A stretch of DNA of 64,000 bases. Origin: CAWHHZ01 sp963829355 (lineage in GTDB: Bacteria > Acidobacteriota > Thermoanaerobaculia > Gp7-AA8 > JAHWKK01). The stretch is from contig CAWHHZ010000020.1 in the NCBI GenBank assembly GCA_963829355.1, positions 6,638 to 70,637 on the forward strand, given 5' to 3'. The notes under the pieces are model-generated. The model did no database searches. It was not told the DNA's origin and worked only from the letters and a program-made list of their open reading frames with translations. This document shows positions 36,150 to 44,371 of the stretch, piece by piece. The number at the start of each line of letters is the position of its first letter. Position 1 is the stretch's first letter. Both the position numbers and the translations under genes were made by a program.

Positions 36150-36620
36150 TTGTGACCGACGGTGGTTCTACTGACCGTAGAAGTTTTGGCGGAATCGGCC
36201 TCGGATTCTACATCCCGTAGATTTGACCGCCGACCAAAGACCTGACCCCAAGGCTCCGCAAAGCTCCGCAAAGCTCCGAAAGCTCCGAGGTCCCTAACTT
36301 CCCCTTTTTACTGACGATCTTCCGAAAAGAGAACGGTCTCGATCCGCTCGACCCGTGATTCGATTCTAGCATGCGCCCATCGGGTCTGTGCGCCTGCGGC
36401 TGTGGGTCGGGCAATGGGCGACGCTCGGTTCGTGACTCGATCGTAGAAATCTGAGCGGAATCGGCTTCAGATTCTACATCTCGTAGATTCGACCGCCGAC
36501 CAAAGACCTGGCCCCAGATGGTCTGGCCCCGGTTCTACTGATCGTAGAAATCTGAGCGGAATCGGCTTCAGATTCTACATCTCGTAGATTCGACCGCCGA
36601 CCAAAGACCTGGCCCCAGAG
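36150..36620. repeat. triple family C repeat with tandem decamers
   Basis: Three family C copies (36150-36255, 36430-36510, 36530-36620), each with GTAGAA and TTCTAC arms followed by GACCGCCGACCAAAGACCTG. Between them are three AAGCTCCGCA-type decamers (36250-36288). An 80-base piece (36285-36365) is identical to the 3' end of the coiled-coil gene at 45980-46234. From 36621 to 36875 I see no gene or repeat. Confidence 0.8.
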
Positions 36621-36875
36621 GTCTGGCCCCAGAGGTCTCTGCTACAGCCACACAATTGCGAGAACGAGAATCGCGATGTCGGGCTCTGTCGGCAGGCGAG
36701 TTCACCGCGAGCACTCAAAAGTGTGATGGCTTGCCCTGATATTGTGTCAGGAGAATGATCCCCACCAGAGATCTGACCTTCTGAGGCTTGAGGGCCGGAG
36801 GAGTGACGCGCGACGGTTATTGGCGTGTTCCGCGGTTGCCATCAATCTCGAACGGGCCTTCTGTACAATCGGAGC

Positions 36876-37559
36876 ATGCCAGCGAAAAAGGAGCGGGAGT
36901 GGGTACTGCGGCGGCGGCAGCGAGAATGGTTGTCTGAGGGTGGGAGCGCCGTGCCCGTGATTGAGCTTCTTCTCGAGATGGAGCGACCGGAGGAGGCAGC
37001 GACGATGGGCCGTCTGGCGCTGCGGATGGAAATCTCTGCAGCGGATCGAACGCGGGTCGAGGCGCTGCTCTGCACGATCGAGAGCACGCCGCATGGCTGG
37101 TCTGAAGCACTCGGCCACTTCGCGCGGTACCCGTCGCGCGAGACCTGGGACGCGATCATCCGCTTTTCACCTGAGGAGCGAGTCTATGACTGGGCGGAGC
37201 GCGCCGTACGGGATCTCGTCGAGATGGGCTGCAGCGGGGATCCCATCATTCTTTATGCGAGCCAGACCGGTCTCACACCCGGCATGATCGGTCTCGTCGA
37301 AGAGGGGCGGGTATCGGTCGACGCCCTTCTGGAGAGGGGGCGGCGAACCGAGACGGCACGCGCCATCTGGCTTGGATTGGCTGCTCAGGCCGCCTACATC
37401 CATGGCGATCGGTTTCGCACCATCGCACTTCTCCGCGAATCACGCTCGCACGAGAGCTCCCTCGCATCGGCCGCCGGAACCGTTCTCTGGCTTCGGGAGA
37501 TGGCCAACGAGGAGATGAAGGAGATGATGAAGAAGGCCGGCGTGTGGGATTTACTTTAG
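36876..37559 (+). CDS. hypothetical alpha-helical protein
   Basis: 227 residues starting MPAKKEREWVLRRRQREWL. It is charged and mainly helical throughout, with pairs of short helices that could be TPR-like or HEAT-like (PVIELLLEMERPEEAATMGRLA, split here for length, and ALLCTIESTP). There is no signal peptide or membrane segment. I do not recognise a family. GGAG lies one base from the chosen ATG, which is tight, so the true start could differ. It converges with the small membrane gene and overlaps it by four bases. Codon use looks like the core genes rather than the repeat-rich surroundings. Confidence 0.6.
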   Translation: MPAKKEREWVLRRRQREWLSEGGSAVPVIELLLEMERPEEAATMGRLALRMEISAADRTRVEALLCTIESTPHGWSEALGHFARYPSRETWDAIIRFSPEERVYDWAERAVRDLVEMGCSGDPIILYASQTGLTPGMIGLVEEGRVSVDALLERGRRTETARAIWLGLAAQAAYIHGDRFRTIALLRESRSHESSLASAAGTVLWLREMANEEMKEMMKKAGVWDLL

Positions 37560-37849
37560 AGAAGAGAGCCTGGGGCCTTCAGCATGAACCGCCGGAGGCT
37601 GAGAAAAATCGCCGCTCCCGAGACCACGAGCAAAGCAGGGTAGATGAGAAGCAGATCGATCCTGATGTTGCACTCACCCGAGCAGAGAACACGCGCTTTC
37701 ATCCCGTATTCGTACCCCGCATACAGGGCCCACATCACTGCGGCGGCCAAGGACGACCGACTCCGCGACGACACCCAGAGAAAAATGAAGAGGCCCGCAG
37801 GCAGAAGTGCGAGAAGCGGGCGGTCGATCAAGCTCGTCAGACTCGGCAT
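37556..37849 (-). CDS. small hypothetical membrane protein
   Basis: 97 residues with three hydrophobic helices (about 10-26, 34-48 and 63-84) and a loop with two cysteines (VLCSGECN). The hydrophobic pattern and basic loops favour a real inner-membrane protein, but no family is recognised and no ribosome site is clear. It overlaps the converging gene by four bases. Confidence 0.45.
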   Translation of the reverse strand: MPSLTSLIDRPLLALLPAGLFIFLWVSSRSRSSLAAAVMWALYAGYEYGMKARVLCSGECNIRIDLLLIYPALLVVSGAAIFLSLRRFMLKAPGSLL

Positions 37850-38045
37850 GGCTGTGGATGTAGTTTAACCAGAAGATGTTCAGTCCGAGCGAGAACTTCG
37901 GCGGTACAGTTCCATCGCCCCCGGATTCTACCCTTCGTGGAATTGACAGCCGACCAAAGACCGGGCACTGCCAGAAGGGGCCTACGCGAGTCGGGCCTGG
38001 AGACCCGACTCACCGCACCGCGACAGGCATAGGCGGGGCTCCGCA

Positions 38046-38051
38046 TATAAT
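38046..38051 (+). promoter_or_regulatory. perfect -10 box next to the kinase start codon
   Basis: TATAAT lies 11 bases before the ATG at 38063. Transcription would begin at about 38057-38059, giving a leader of only a few bases and no Shine-Dalgarno site, that is, an essentially leaderless mRNA. No strong -35 box is seen. Confidence 0.55.
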
Positions 38052-38062
38052 CTCCGCACACA

Positions 38063-41026
38063 ATGTCGACAATCGAGCTGGGGCCGGGAACCGTGCTTCT
38101 CCATTACCGTCTTCTCGAGCCTCTCGGCGAAGGCGGGATGGGAGTGGTGTGGAAAGCAGTCGACACGGCGCTCGATCGTGAGGTTGCGATCAAGGTTCTT
38201 CCCGCGGCCTTCGCGGCCGATCCGGGACGCCTGACGCGATTCGAGCGCGAGGCGAAGCTGCTCGCGTCGCTCTCTCATCCCAACATCGCGGCGATCTACG
38301 GTTTTCACGAGGCAGAGGGTGTGCGCTTTCTCGCGATGGAGCTCGTGCGTGGAACGACTCTGACCGAAGAGATCTCCCGAGGACTGACACCGATGCGTGT
38401 CGTCGAGCTCGCCGCGACAATCGCCGATGGTCTCGCAGCGGCACATCGCGAGCACGTGACGCATCGTGACCTGAAGCCTGACAACATCATGATCGACCGA
38501 GACGGGCGGCCGAAGATTCTCGACTTCGGTCTGGCAAAGCTCGGATCCGAAGCGACGTCGGACGACGCGGAAACGGCACTCCGAGACGCAACGATCACTC
38601 GCCAGGGGACAGTACTCGGCACGGTCGCCTACATGTCGCCCGAGCAGGCCCAGGGCCGTTCCGTCGGGCCGCGCTCCGACATTTTCTCTCTCGGCATCGT
38701 CCTCTACGAGATGACGACGGGCAAAAGACCTTTCACCGGAGACAACAGCGTCTCGATCATCACATCGATTCTTCGTGATACGCCAGAGCCGGTCACCAGG
38801 GTCGTCCGCACCGCGCCGACGCCGCTCGGCGACATCATCAGGCGCTGCCTCGAGAAGAACCCCGAGGACCGCTACGACGACGCATCAGGAGTGCGCGACG
38901 ATCTGGTGACGCTGCGCGATCAGCTCGTCTCCGATCCGGGACGTATCCGCCTCGGGGCGCCGCGATCGAAACGAGCCCTGATTGCTGCGGCAGCCGTCCT
39001 CGTCCTGCTCCTCGGGCTGGTCGGGAACTGGTGGTTCAGACGGGAGGCGAAGCAGCGATGGGTCGACGAGGAGGGGCTTCCGCGACTCGAGGCGATGGTC
39101 GACAGCATTCAGGGGCTGCAGGAGGGCCGCGAGAGCTGGGACTCGTTCGTGCTCGCAAGGCAGATCGAAGAGATATCGCCGGCCCACCCGCTGGTCGAGC
39201 GGTTGAGGTCGAGGTTCTCGCGCGAGATCGCAATCAACTCTGAACCCGCGGGGGCGAAGGTGTTCGCACGTTTCTACGACGACCCGGACACCGAGCCACT
39301 GTTCATCGGCACGACCCCGATCGAGACCATCCACTATCCGCTCGGCATCACACGCATCCGTTTCGAGATCGATGGAAGGCGTCCCGTCGACGACGTCGTC
39401 TGGAACCTCGGATACTTCGCGGGCGATGAGATTGACGTGCAGTTCGCCGACGACACGAGTGTTCCCACCGACATGGCGTACGTTCCTCCCGGGGAGTTCG
39501 GCATGTTCATGCCGGGTCTCGATCATCTCGATCCGGAACCGACGACGGCGTTCCTGATGGATCGGCACGAGGTGACGAATGCCGAATTCAAACGCTTCGT
39601 CGATGCGGGCGGTTACACCAAACGCGACTACTGGACCGAGCCGTTCCGCGACGGAGAACGCGAGATCGCATTCGAGGAGGCGATGAGCCGCTTCACCGAT
39701 CGCACAGGGCGTCCGGGCCCGGCGACGTGGGAGGTCGGCGTCTATCCAACCGGACAGGACGAACACCCCGTCTCAGGCGTGAGCTGGTACGAAGCCGCGG
39801 CCTACGCCGAGTGGGCGGGGAAGCGGTTGCCGACGATCTTTCACTGGAACCGCGTCGCGTACACCGTTGCGAGCTCGAGGATCGTGCCGCTCGCGAACCT
39901 GGGGGCGAGCGCGCCCGTTCCCGTCGGAAGCTCACGCAGCGAGAACCGTTTCGGCGTGACCGACCTCGCGGGCAATGTGCGCGAATGGGTCTGGAACGAG
40001 AGCGACCGGCAGGGGAGATTCATCCTGGGCGGGGGCTGGAACGATCCCGATTACGCCTTTGTCGATGCCTACGCGCAGCCGGCGTTCGACCGCTCGGTCA
40101 CCAATGGATTCCGCTGCATCCGACTCCTCGAGGACGAACCGCACATCGCGATTCTCGAGCGCAGCATCGCGCTTCCCTTCCGCGACTTCTTCGCGGAAAC
40201 ACCAGTGGCTGACGACGTCTTCGCGCAATTCGTTCGACAATTCGCCTACGACAAAACTCCGCTAAATGCGAAGATCGAGGATGAGCGGCCCGTGGAAGGC
40301 GGTACGCGCCAGAAGATCACGTTCGATGCCGCGTACGGCGATGAGCGGATGATGGCCTACCTCTTCCTTCCCGATGCGGGACGTCCCCCGTTTCAGACGG
40401 TCGTGGTGTTCCCCGGCTCCGGCTCGATCGGCATGAAGTCGAGCGATTCGCTCGAGCTGGGACGCGTCGACTTCCTCCTTCGAGGAGGGCGCGCAGTCAT
40501 CTGGCCGATCTACAAGAGCACCTACGAGCGCGGAGACGATCTGAGCTCGGACTATCCTGAAGAAACCACGTTCTACAAGGATCACGTCATCATGTGGGGC
40601 AAGGATCTCGCGCGCTCGATCGACTATCTCGAGACGCGAGAGGATGTCGACTCTGATCGCATCGCGTACTACGGCCTCAGCTGGGGCGCGGCGATGGGGG
40701 CGATCCTGCCGGCGATCGAGCCGCGCATCAGGACGAATATCCTGTATGTCGCAGGGATGACCTTCCAGCGGGCGCTCCCCGAGGCCGACCAGATCAATTA
40801 CGTGACGCGTGTCAGGCAACCGACGCTGATTCTTAACGGCGAGCTCGACTTCTTCTTTCCCACCGAGACGTCACAGAAACCACTGTTTGAGCTCCTCGGC
40901 ACGCCCCCGAAAGACAAGAAGCGGCTCGTCTACCCGGGAGGCCACTCGGTGCCCCGGATCGAGATGGTCAGAGAGTCGCTGCAGTGGCTCGACCATTATC
41001 TCGGGCCGGTGAGCTCGAGCGGCTGA
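38063..41026 (+). CDS. Ser/Thr kinase-FGE-hydrolase fusion protein
   Basis: 987 residues. A complete Hanks-type kinase (about 12-275) has GEGGMGVVW, VAIKVL, HRDLKPDNIM, DFG and GTVAYMSPEQ. A transmembrane helix follows (about 304-325), then a PEGA-like segment (390-460) and a formylglycine-generating-enzyme/SUMF1 domain (about 470-686: WVPP-like YVPPGEFG, HPVSGVSWYEA, NVREWVWN, GFRCIR). Last is an alpha/beta hydrolase (about 770-985: GLSWGAAMG, NGELDFFFP, GGHSVP). The kinase would lie inside and the other domains outside the membrane, suggesting a sensor or a tethered enzyme. The start is close to a perfect -10 box. Fusions of kinase and FGE domains are known; the added hydrolase makes this a three-enzyme chain. 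Confidence 0.9.
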   Translation: MSTIELGPGTVLLHYRLLEPLGEGGMGVVWKAVDTALDREVAIKVLPAAFAADPGRLTRFEREAKLLASLSHPNIAAIYGFHEAEGVRFLAMELVRGTTLTEEISRGLTPMRVVELAATIADGLAAAHREHVTHRDLKPDNIMIDRDGRPKILDFGLAKLGSEATSDDAETALRDATITRQGTVLGTVAYMSPEQAQGRSVGPRSDIFSLGIVLYEMTTGKRPFTGDNSVSIITSILRDTPEPVTRVVRTAPTPLGDIIRRCLEKNPEDRYDDASGVRDDLVTLRDQLVSDPGRIRLGAPRSKRALIAAAAVLVLLLGLVGNWWFRREAKQRWVDEEGLPRLEAMVDSIQGLQEGRESWDSFVLARQIEEISPAHPLVERLRSRFSREIAINSEPAGAKVFARFYDDPDTEPLFIGTTPIETIHYPLGITRIRFEIDGRRPVDDVVWNLGYFAGDEIDVQFADDTSVPTDMAYVPPGEFGMFMPGLDHLDPEPTTAFLMDRHEVTNAEFKRFVDAGGYTKRDYWTEPFRDGEREIAFEEAMSRFTDRTGRPGPATWEVGVYPTGQDEHPVSGVSWYEAAAYAEWAGKRLPTIFHWNRVAYTVASSRIVPLANLGASAPVPVGSSRSENRFGVTDLAGNVREWVWNESDRQGRFILGGGWNDPDYAFVDAYAQPAFDRSVTNGFRCIRLLEDEPHIAILERSIALPFRDFFAETPVADDVFAQFVRQFAYDKTPLNAKIEDERPVEGGTRQKITFDAAYGDERMMAYLFLPDAGRPPFQTVVVFPGSGSIGMKSSDSLELGRVDFLLRGGRAVIWPIYKSTYERGDDLSSDYPEETTFYKDHVIMWGKDLARSIDYLETREDVDSDRIAYYGLSWGAAMGAILPAIEPRIRTNILYVAGMTFQRALPEADQINYVTRVRQPTLILNGELDFFFPTETSQKPLFELLGTPPKDKKRLVYPGGHSVPRIEMVRESLQWLDHYLGPVSSSG

Positions 41027-41144
41027 AGTCGCACCGACACCAGCCAGCCTTCCGCGCAGGAGACGTCCTTCATTTTAGGCGGAAGGATTGCCGGTCAGAG
41101 ACGTGGCCCTCGAGGAGCCAGTGCGTCGTCCGAGGACAGTCTGA

Positions 41145-41400
41145 GCACACCGGAGGTGTGCCGGAAGGTAGCGGTGGTAGCGCCGGAGGCGCAACCACCG
41201 GTGCATGTCGCCCACCCCAACACGCAGCACCCCGGCAGGGGTGCCGGACGTCGCCCTGGGAAGACAGTTCATGCCGCAGAGCACACTCAGCCGGAAACCG
41301 ACAGCTCATGCCGAATCGCGACACGACTTTGCGAAGTAAAGTTACGATTCTGGCTCCGGCCCTAACTTTAGGCGATTCTGGCTCCGGCCCTAACTTTACA
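41145..41400. repeat. palindromic repeat, family B (full)
   Basis: Hairpins CACACCGGAGGTGTG, GGTGGTAGCGCC...GGCGCAACCACC and CACCCCGGCAGGGGTG. They are followed by CATGCCGCAGAGC and GACAGCTCATGCCG boxes, then AAAGTTACGATTCTGG...CCCTAACTTTA, with the last part duplicated (41360-41400). The rest of the 41027-41546 gap holds no gene. Confidence 0.85.
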
Positions 41401-41546
41401 GCGGCCAGGGAACGAACTGACGTATTTGATCTCGAGGTGTGATCCCAAGTCAGTCCCTGCAGAATCATGTGGCTCCCGTTCCTGTTGCCGGGGGAAAGCC
41501 GGTATCATGAAGCCGTTGAAGCATGACATGCAGGGGGCACGATTCG

Positions 41547-41795
41547 ATGAGTGACTGGAGAGAGATGATCGTCTCGGATCCGGAGATCGTGGTTGGCAAA
41601 CCAGTGATCGCCGGGACCCGTCTCACGGTAGAATTCATTCTCGAACGGCTCTCCGACGGCTGGACGGAACCAGAACTGATCGAGAACTATCCCGGTCTGA
41701 CGATCGAGCAGATCCACGCGTGTCTGGCATACGCCGCCGAGGCTCTGTCCGAGGTGCAGGTCTACTCGATTCCCCTGAGCCGGCACGGCGGATGA
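41547..41795 (+). CDS. DUF433 antitoxin-like protein, second module
   Basis: 82 residues starting MSDWREMIVSDPEIVVGKPV, followed by IAGTRLTVEFILERLSDGW and IEQIHACLAYAAEAL. This is the DUF433 fold. An in-frame ATG eight codons upstream precedes the conserved region, so the ATG at 41547 is preferred. The stop overlaps the DUF5615 start by four bases (ATGA). It is opposite in orientation to the first DUF433-DUF5615 pair and diverged from it. Confidence 0.85.
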   Translation: MSDWREMIVSDPEIVVGKPVIAGTRLTVEFILERLSDGWTEPELIENYPGLTIEQIHACLAYAAEALSEVQVYSIPLSRHGG

Positions 41796-42145
41796 AGTTT
41801 CTTGCCGACGCGAATATCCCGCGCCGTCTCGTCGATCGTCTTCGTGCGACAGGTCACGAGATCTTCTGGGCCTACGAGGATGCCGCGCCTGGAACTTCTG
41901 ATGAGGATCTGATCGGACGCGCGGCGGCCGAGGATCGCGTCATCCTTACCTGGGACAAAGATTTCGGTGAGCTCGTGTTCTCGCACGGACATCGAGTCGG
42001 AGTCATTCTGATTCGGATGCGGAACGTCAGCCTGAAAGTGCTGGTCGACACTGTGGTGGACCTGGTCCAGAGTAGCGACGAACTACAGCATCTCTTCGTC
42101 GTGATCGAATCCGGCCGCGTCCGCCGCACCCCCCTCCCTCATTGA
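41792..42145 (+). CDS. DUF5615 PIN-like toxin, second module
   Basis: 117 residues: MKFLADANIPRRLVDRLRATG at the start, then EIFWAYEDAAPGTSDEDL and VILTWDKDFGELVF. Acidic residues D6, D in TSDED and D in WDKDFG fit the PIN-like active site of DUF5615. It is the probable RNase toxin of the pair. Family D and remnant sequences begin shortly after its stop codon. Confidence 0.85.
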   Translation: MKFLADANIPRRLVDRLRATGHEIFWAYEDAAPGTSDEDLIGRAAAEDRVILTWDKDFGELVFSHGHRVGVILIRMRNVSLKVLVDTVVDLVQSSDELQHLFVVIESGRVRRTPLPH

Positions 42146-42238
42146 TGACCCTGCCGTAATTGTCGCTCTACGACAGTAAGCTCACACCTCCTCTAAAGTA
42201 TGCCCCAATGTATCTCTCCTTCCGAAGACCCCGCCTCG

Positions 42239-42272
42239 AAAACTTAACTTTCTAGCTCCGACGTTAAGTTTT
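42239..42272. repeat. family D palindrome
   Basis: Arms AAAACTTAAC (42239-42248) and GTTAAGTTTT (42263-42272) enclose TTTCTAGCTCCGAC. The same sequence recurs at 49433-49466, and variants occur at 43545-43580, 50735-50768, 51778-51811, 56443-56480 and 56594-56632. Confidence 0.85.
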
Positions 42273-42320
42273 CCGACCCGTCGCCATTCGCGGGCTGGTG
42301 TCTGTCCTAAACATCTGAGC

Positions 42321-42410
42321 ATGATCTTCTCTCCGGACAGAAAGATTCTGGAGATCGTCGGTGACATAGAACCGGAACCGCTCGAGCTGTGGGTTGTGCT
42401 TTTCCATTAA
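42321..42410 (+). pseudogene. 5' fragment of a RES-domain toxin gene
   Basis: MIFSPDRKILEIVGDIEPEP matches the first 20 residues of the RES protein at 51235-51744 with few changes. Then the sequence departs and ends in TAA after 29 codons. The flanking bases match only over this piece, so a longer gene was cut here. The gap from 42146 otherwise holds only the family D palindrome. Confidence 0.7.
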
Positions 42411-42469
42411 GCCGGATGGCTCGATCATTAGGGCTACCGCAATGCGATTCTTAGAGGTACGATTGAGCC

Positions 42470-42721
42470 ATGGCCAGCGTGCAGGTTGAGTTACCGGAGA
42501 GCGTTCTCGCGGCATTACGGAAGGCCCCTCATGAGGTTGGCCCGGAGATGCGCATTGCCGCAGCAATTCATTGGTATCAGCAGAGCTTGATCTCTATGGA
42601 GAGGGCGGCAGAAGTCGCGGGGATGAACCGAACCGAGTTTCTGGCGGAGCTGTCCCGTCGGCGGGTCGATGTGTTCGTGGTAGATGATGAGGACCTCGCG
42701 CGAGAGCTCGAGAATGCCTGA
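42470..42721 (+). CDS. UPF0175 antitoxin-like protein, copy 1
   Basis: 83 residues: a short strand VQVELPESVLAAL, then helices with AAAIHWYQQSLISMERAAEVAGMNRTEFL (quoted in parts), which is the UPF0175 pattern with a C-terminal helix-turn-helix-like segment. It is probably the antitoxin and DNA-binding partner of the DUF3368 protein. The toxin ATG overlaps its last codons by eight bases. It is identical to the protein at 49791-50042. Confidence 0.82.
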   Translation: MASVQVELPESVLAALRKAPHEVGPEMRIAAAIHWYQQSLISMERAAEVAGMNRTEFLAELSRRRVDVFVVDDEDLARELENA

Positions 42722-43199
42722 TCGTCTCGTCGTCAACGCTTCCCCATTGATCTTTCTCGGCAACGGCAATCGGCTCGAGCTGCTGCGAGATTTCACTGAA
42801 GGACCTGTGATCGTACCCGGGGTCGTCCTGGACGAGATCCTGTCAGGCGGGCATCACGACCGGGCGGCCGAGGCGGTGAGAAAGTCGAGCTGGCTTCAGG
42901 CAGGCACTCCCGACTCAATGCCGCCAGAAGTGCTGGAGTGGGATCTCGGTGCGGGTGAGTCCGCCGTCATCGCGATCTCACTGGAGACTGAAGGTGCGAG
43001 GCCAGTGATCGATGATCTTGCTGGCCGCCGGTGTGCGAGAGCGTTCGATCTGGACGTGATCGGAACTCTGGGTCTTGTGATCGCAGCGCATCGTCGCGGA
43101 ACGGTCGACGACCCTCGGAGAGTTCTGCTCGAACTGAGGGATGCCGGAATGTGGCTCTCCGATGAGGTATTGGAGAAGGCCCTCAAGAAGAACGACTAA
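42714..43199 (+). CDS. DUF3368 PIN-like toxin, copy 1
   Basis: 161 residues starting MPDRLVVNASPLIFLGNGN. The VVNASPL motif is usual for DUF3368, where the first PIN aspartate is often Asn. Later acidic residues appear in VLDEIL, GAGESAVIA and PVIDDLAGRRCARAFDLDVIG (quoted as pieces), the PIN active-site set. It should act as an RNase toxin held by UPF0175. Identical copy at 50035-50520; a third 3' remnant lies at 46361-46403. Confidence 0.85.
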   Translation: MPDRLVVNASPLIFLGNGNRLELLRDFTEGPVIVPGVVLDEILSGGHHDRAAEAVRKSSWLQAGTPDSMPPEVLEWDLGAGESAVIAISLETEGARPVIDDLAGRRCARAFDLDVIGTLGLVIAAHRRGTVDDPRRVLLELRDAGMWLSDEVLEKALKKND

Positions 43200-43265
43200 T
43201 CGCTTTTCGACAGGTCGCTCTCCTATCGTCCTCCCCACCACGGAAGATCCGGCGGAGGTTTTTGC

Positions 43266-43997
43266 TAGACAGTGGTTCTACTGTGTGTAGAAGTGTGCGC
43301 AGAATCAGCTTCGGATTCTACGTCTCGTAGATTTGACCGCCGAACAAAGACCTGGCCCCCAGCCTCGAAGTGGTCGGAGTCGACGGAGGAGTTCTTGCCG
43401 TCTTTCAATGACGATTACGTCGCGGTTCAGCTGGAGGCGATGGATTGGAATCTCGTCGGAGTGACGAATTTGGCTCAGTGCTCTCGCCACGGCTCAGAAT
43501 AGCAATGATGTCAACCTGAAGATTCTCGAAGGCATCTGAAAACTTATATTTTGAGCTTTGAGGTTAAGTTCTACGATCGCAATCGGCAGAAGCCGTTCGT
43601 CATGATCCGACATCCCTCGATCGTACCTCGGCTACCTGCGGTTCTACTTCTCGTAGAATCCGAGATAATCGTCAGGGGTCTCGAACCAGCACACCGGAGG
43701 TGTGCCGGAAGGTAGCCGGTGGTAGCGCCGGAGGCGCAACCACCGGTTCAAGACGACCCTCCCCAACACGCAGCACCCCGGTAGGGGTGCCGGGACTCGC
43801 GGCCTGGGAAGACAGTTCATGCCGCAGAGCGACACCTCACGCCGAATCGCGACACGACTTTGCGAAGTAAAGTTTAGATTCGAGGTGTGACCCCAAGTTA
43901 AAGTTTTCCTTCTCGTAGAGTTCACCGCAGACCAAAGACCTCGCACCAGGGGTCTTCGGCTCGAAGACCCACAGCGCGCGAGGAATTCCTGAAATCA
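43266..43997. repeat. composite gap: family C, family D variant, small-ORF fragment, family B
   Basis: In order: family C (43275-43362), a family D variant AAAACTTATATTTTGAGC (43540-43575), the first bases of the repeated 76-residue ORF in inverse orientation (43576-43614), the GATCGTACCTCGG unit, and a full family B (43685-43905). No gene is visible in these 730 bases. Confidence 0.75.
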
Positions 43998-44018
43998 CAT
44001 TAACCTTTCGTGTTAATG
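43998..44018. promoter_or_regulatory. HigA-type operator palindrome
   Basis: Perfect arms CATTAAC (43998-44004) and GTTAATG (44012-44018) around CTTTCGT. The higB GTG starts only 8 bases later. The site fits autoregulation by the module's Xre-type protein. Confidence 0.6.
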
Positions 44019-44025
44019 TATTCTG

Positions 44026-44361
44026 GTGCAAATTGAATTCGCGTCGAAGAAGTTGGCGAAGGAGTGCAATGATTTTCAGCTTCTCCGTCGACGTTATGGT
44101 GACCGCCGGGCGAAGGTGCTACGCCGCCGTCTGGACGAAATAGACGCCGCACGCACCATGGCCCAGCTCGCTACTCTGCCCGCAGGGCGCTATCACGAGC
44201 TCGTCGGGAATCGGAAACGCCAGATTTCAGCCGATCTCGATCATCCGTACCGCCTGATCTTCAAACCGGCCGACCCGGTGCCTCTGCGAGCTGATGGGGG
44301 GCTCGACTGGGAAGCAGTCACTGTAGTCGTTATTTTAGAAATTGCCGACACGCATGAATGA
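44026..44361 (+). CDS. higB: HigB-like toxin
   Basis: 111 residues. MQIEFASKKLAKECND and RRYGDRRAKVLRRRLDEI match HigB/RelE-fold mRNA interferases, and RYHELVGNRKRQISADLDHPYRLIF (quoted as a region) fits the core with conserved basic residues. The start is a GTG with no room for a Shine-Dalgarno site between it and the upstream palindrome, so the mRNA may be leaderless. The stop overlaps the in-frame ATG of the next gene at 44354. Order toxin first, antitoxin second is the hallmark of higBA. Confidence 0.87.
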   Translation: MQIEFASKKLAKECNDFQLLRRRYGDRRAKVLRRRLDEIDAARTMAQLATLPAGRYHELVGNRKRQISADLDHPYRLIFKPADPVPLRADGGLDWEAVTVVVILEIADTHE

Positions 44362-44371
44362 AAGGCAAAAC

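Larger units (their letters stand above)
42432..43265 (+). repeat. 834-base direct repeat carrying UPF0175-DUF3368, copy 1
   Basis: Repeated at 49753-50586 with the same length. Both coding sequences translate identically, and only a few differences are seen just before the first ATG. This is a very recent duplication or ongoing gene conversion. Confidence 0.9.

Noticed and set aside
42239..42272. Integron attC site, since the palindrome contains RYYYAAC (ACTTAAC) and GTTRRRY (GTTAAGT)
   Set aside because: The two boxes are only 14 bases apart, far below the length of known attC sites, genes lie in both orientations, and no integrase or attI site is present.
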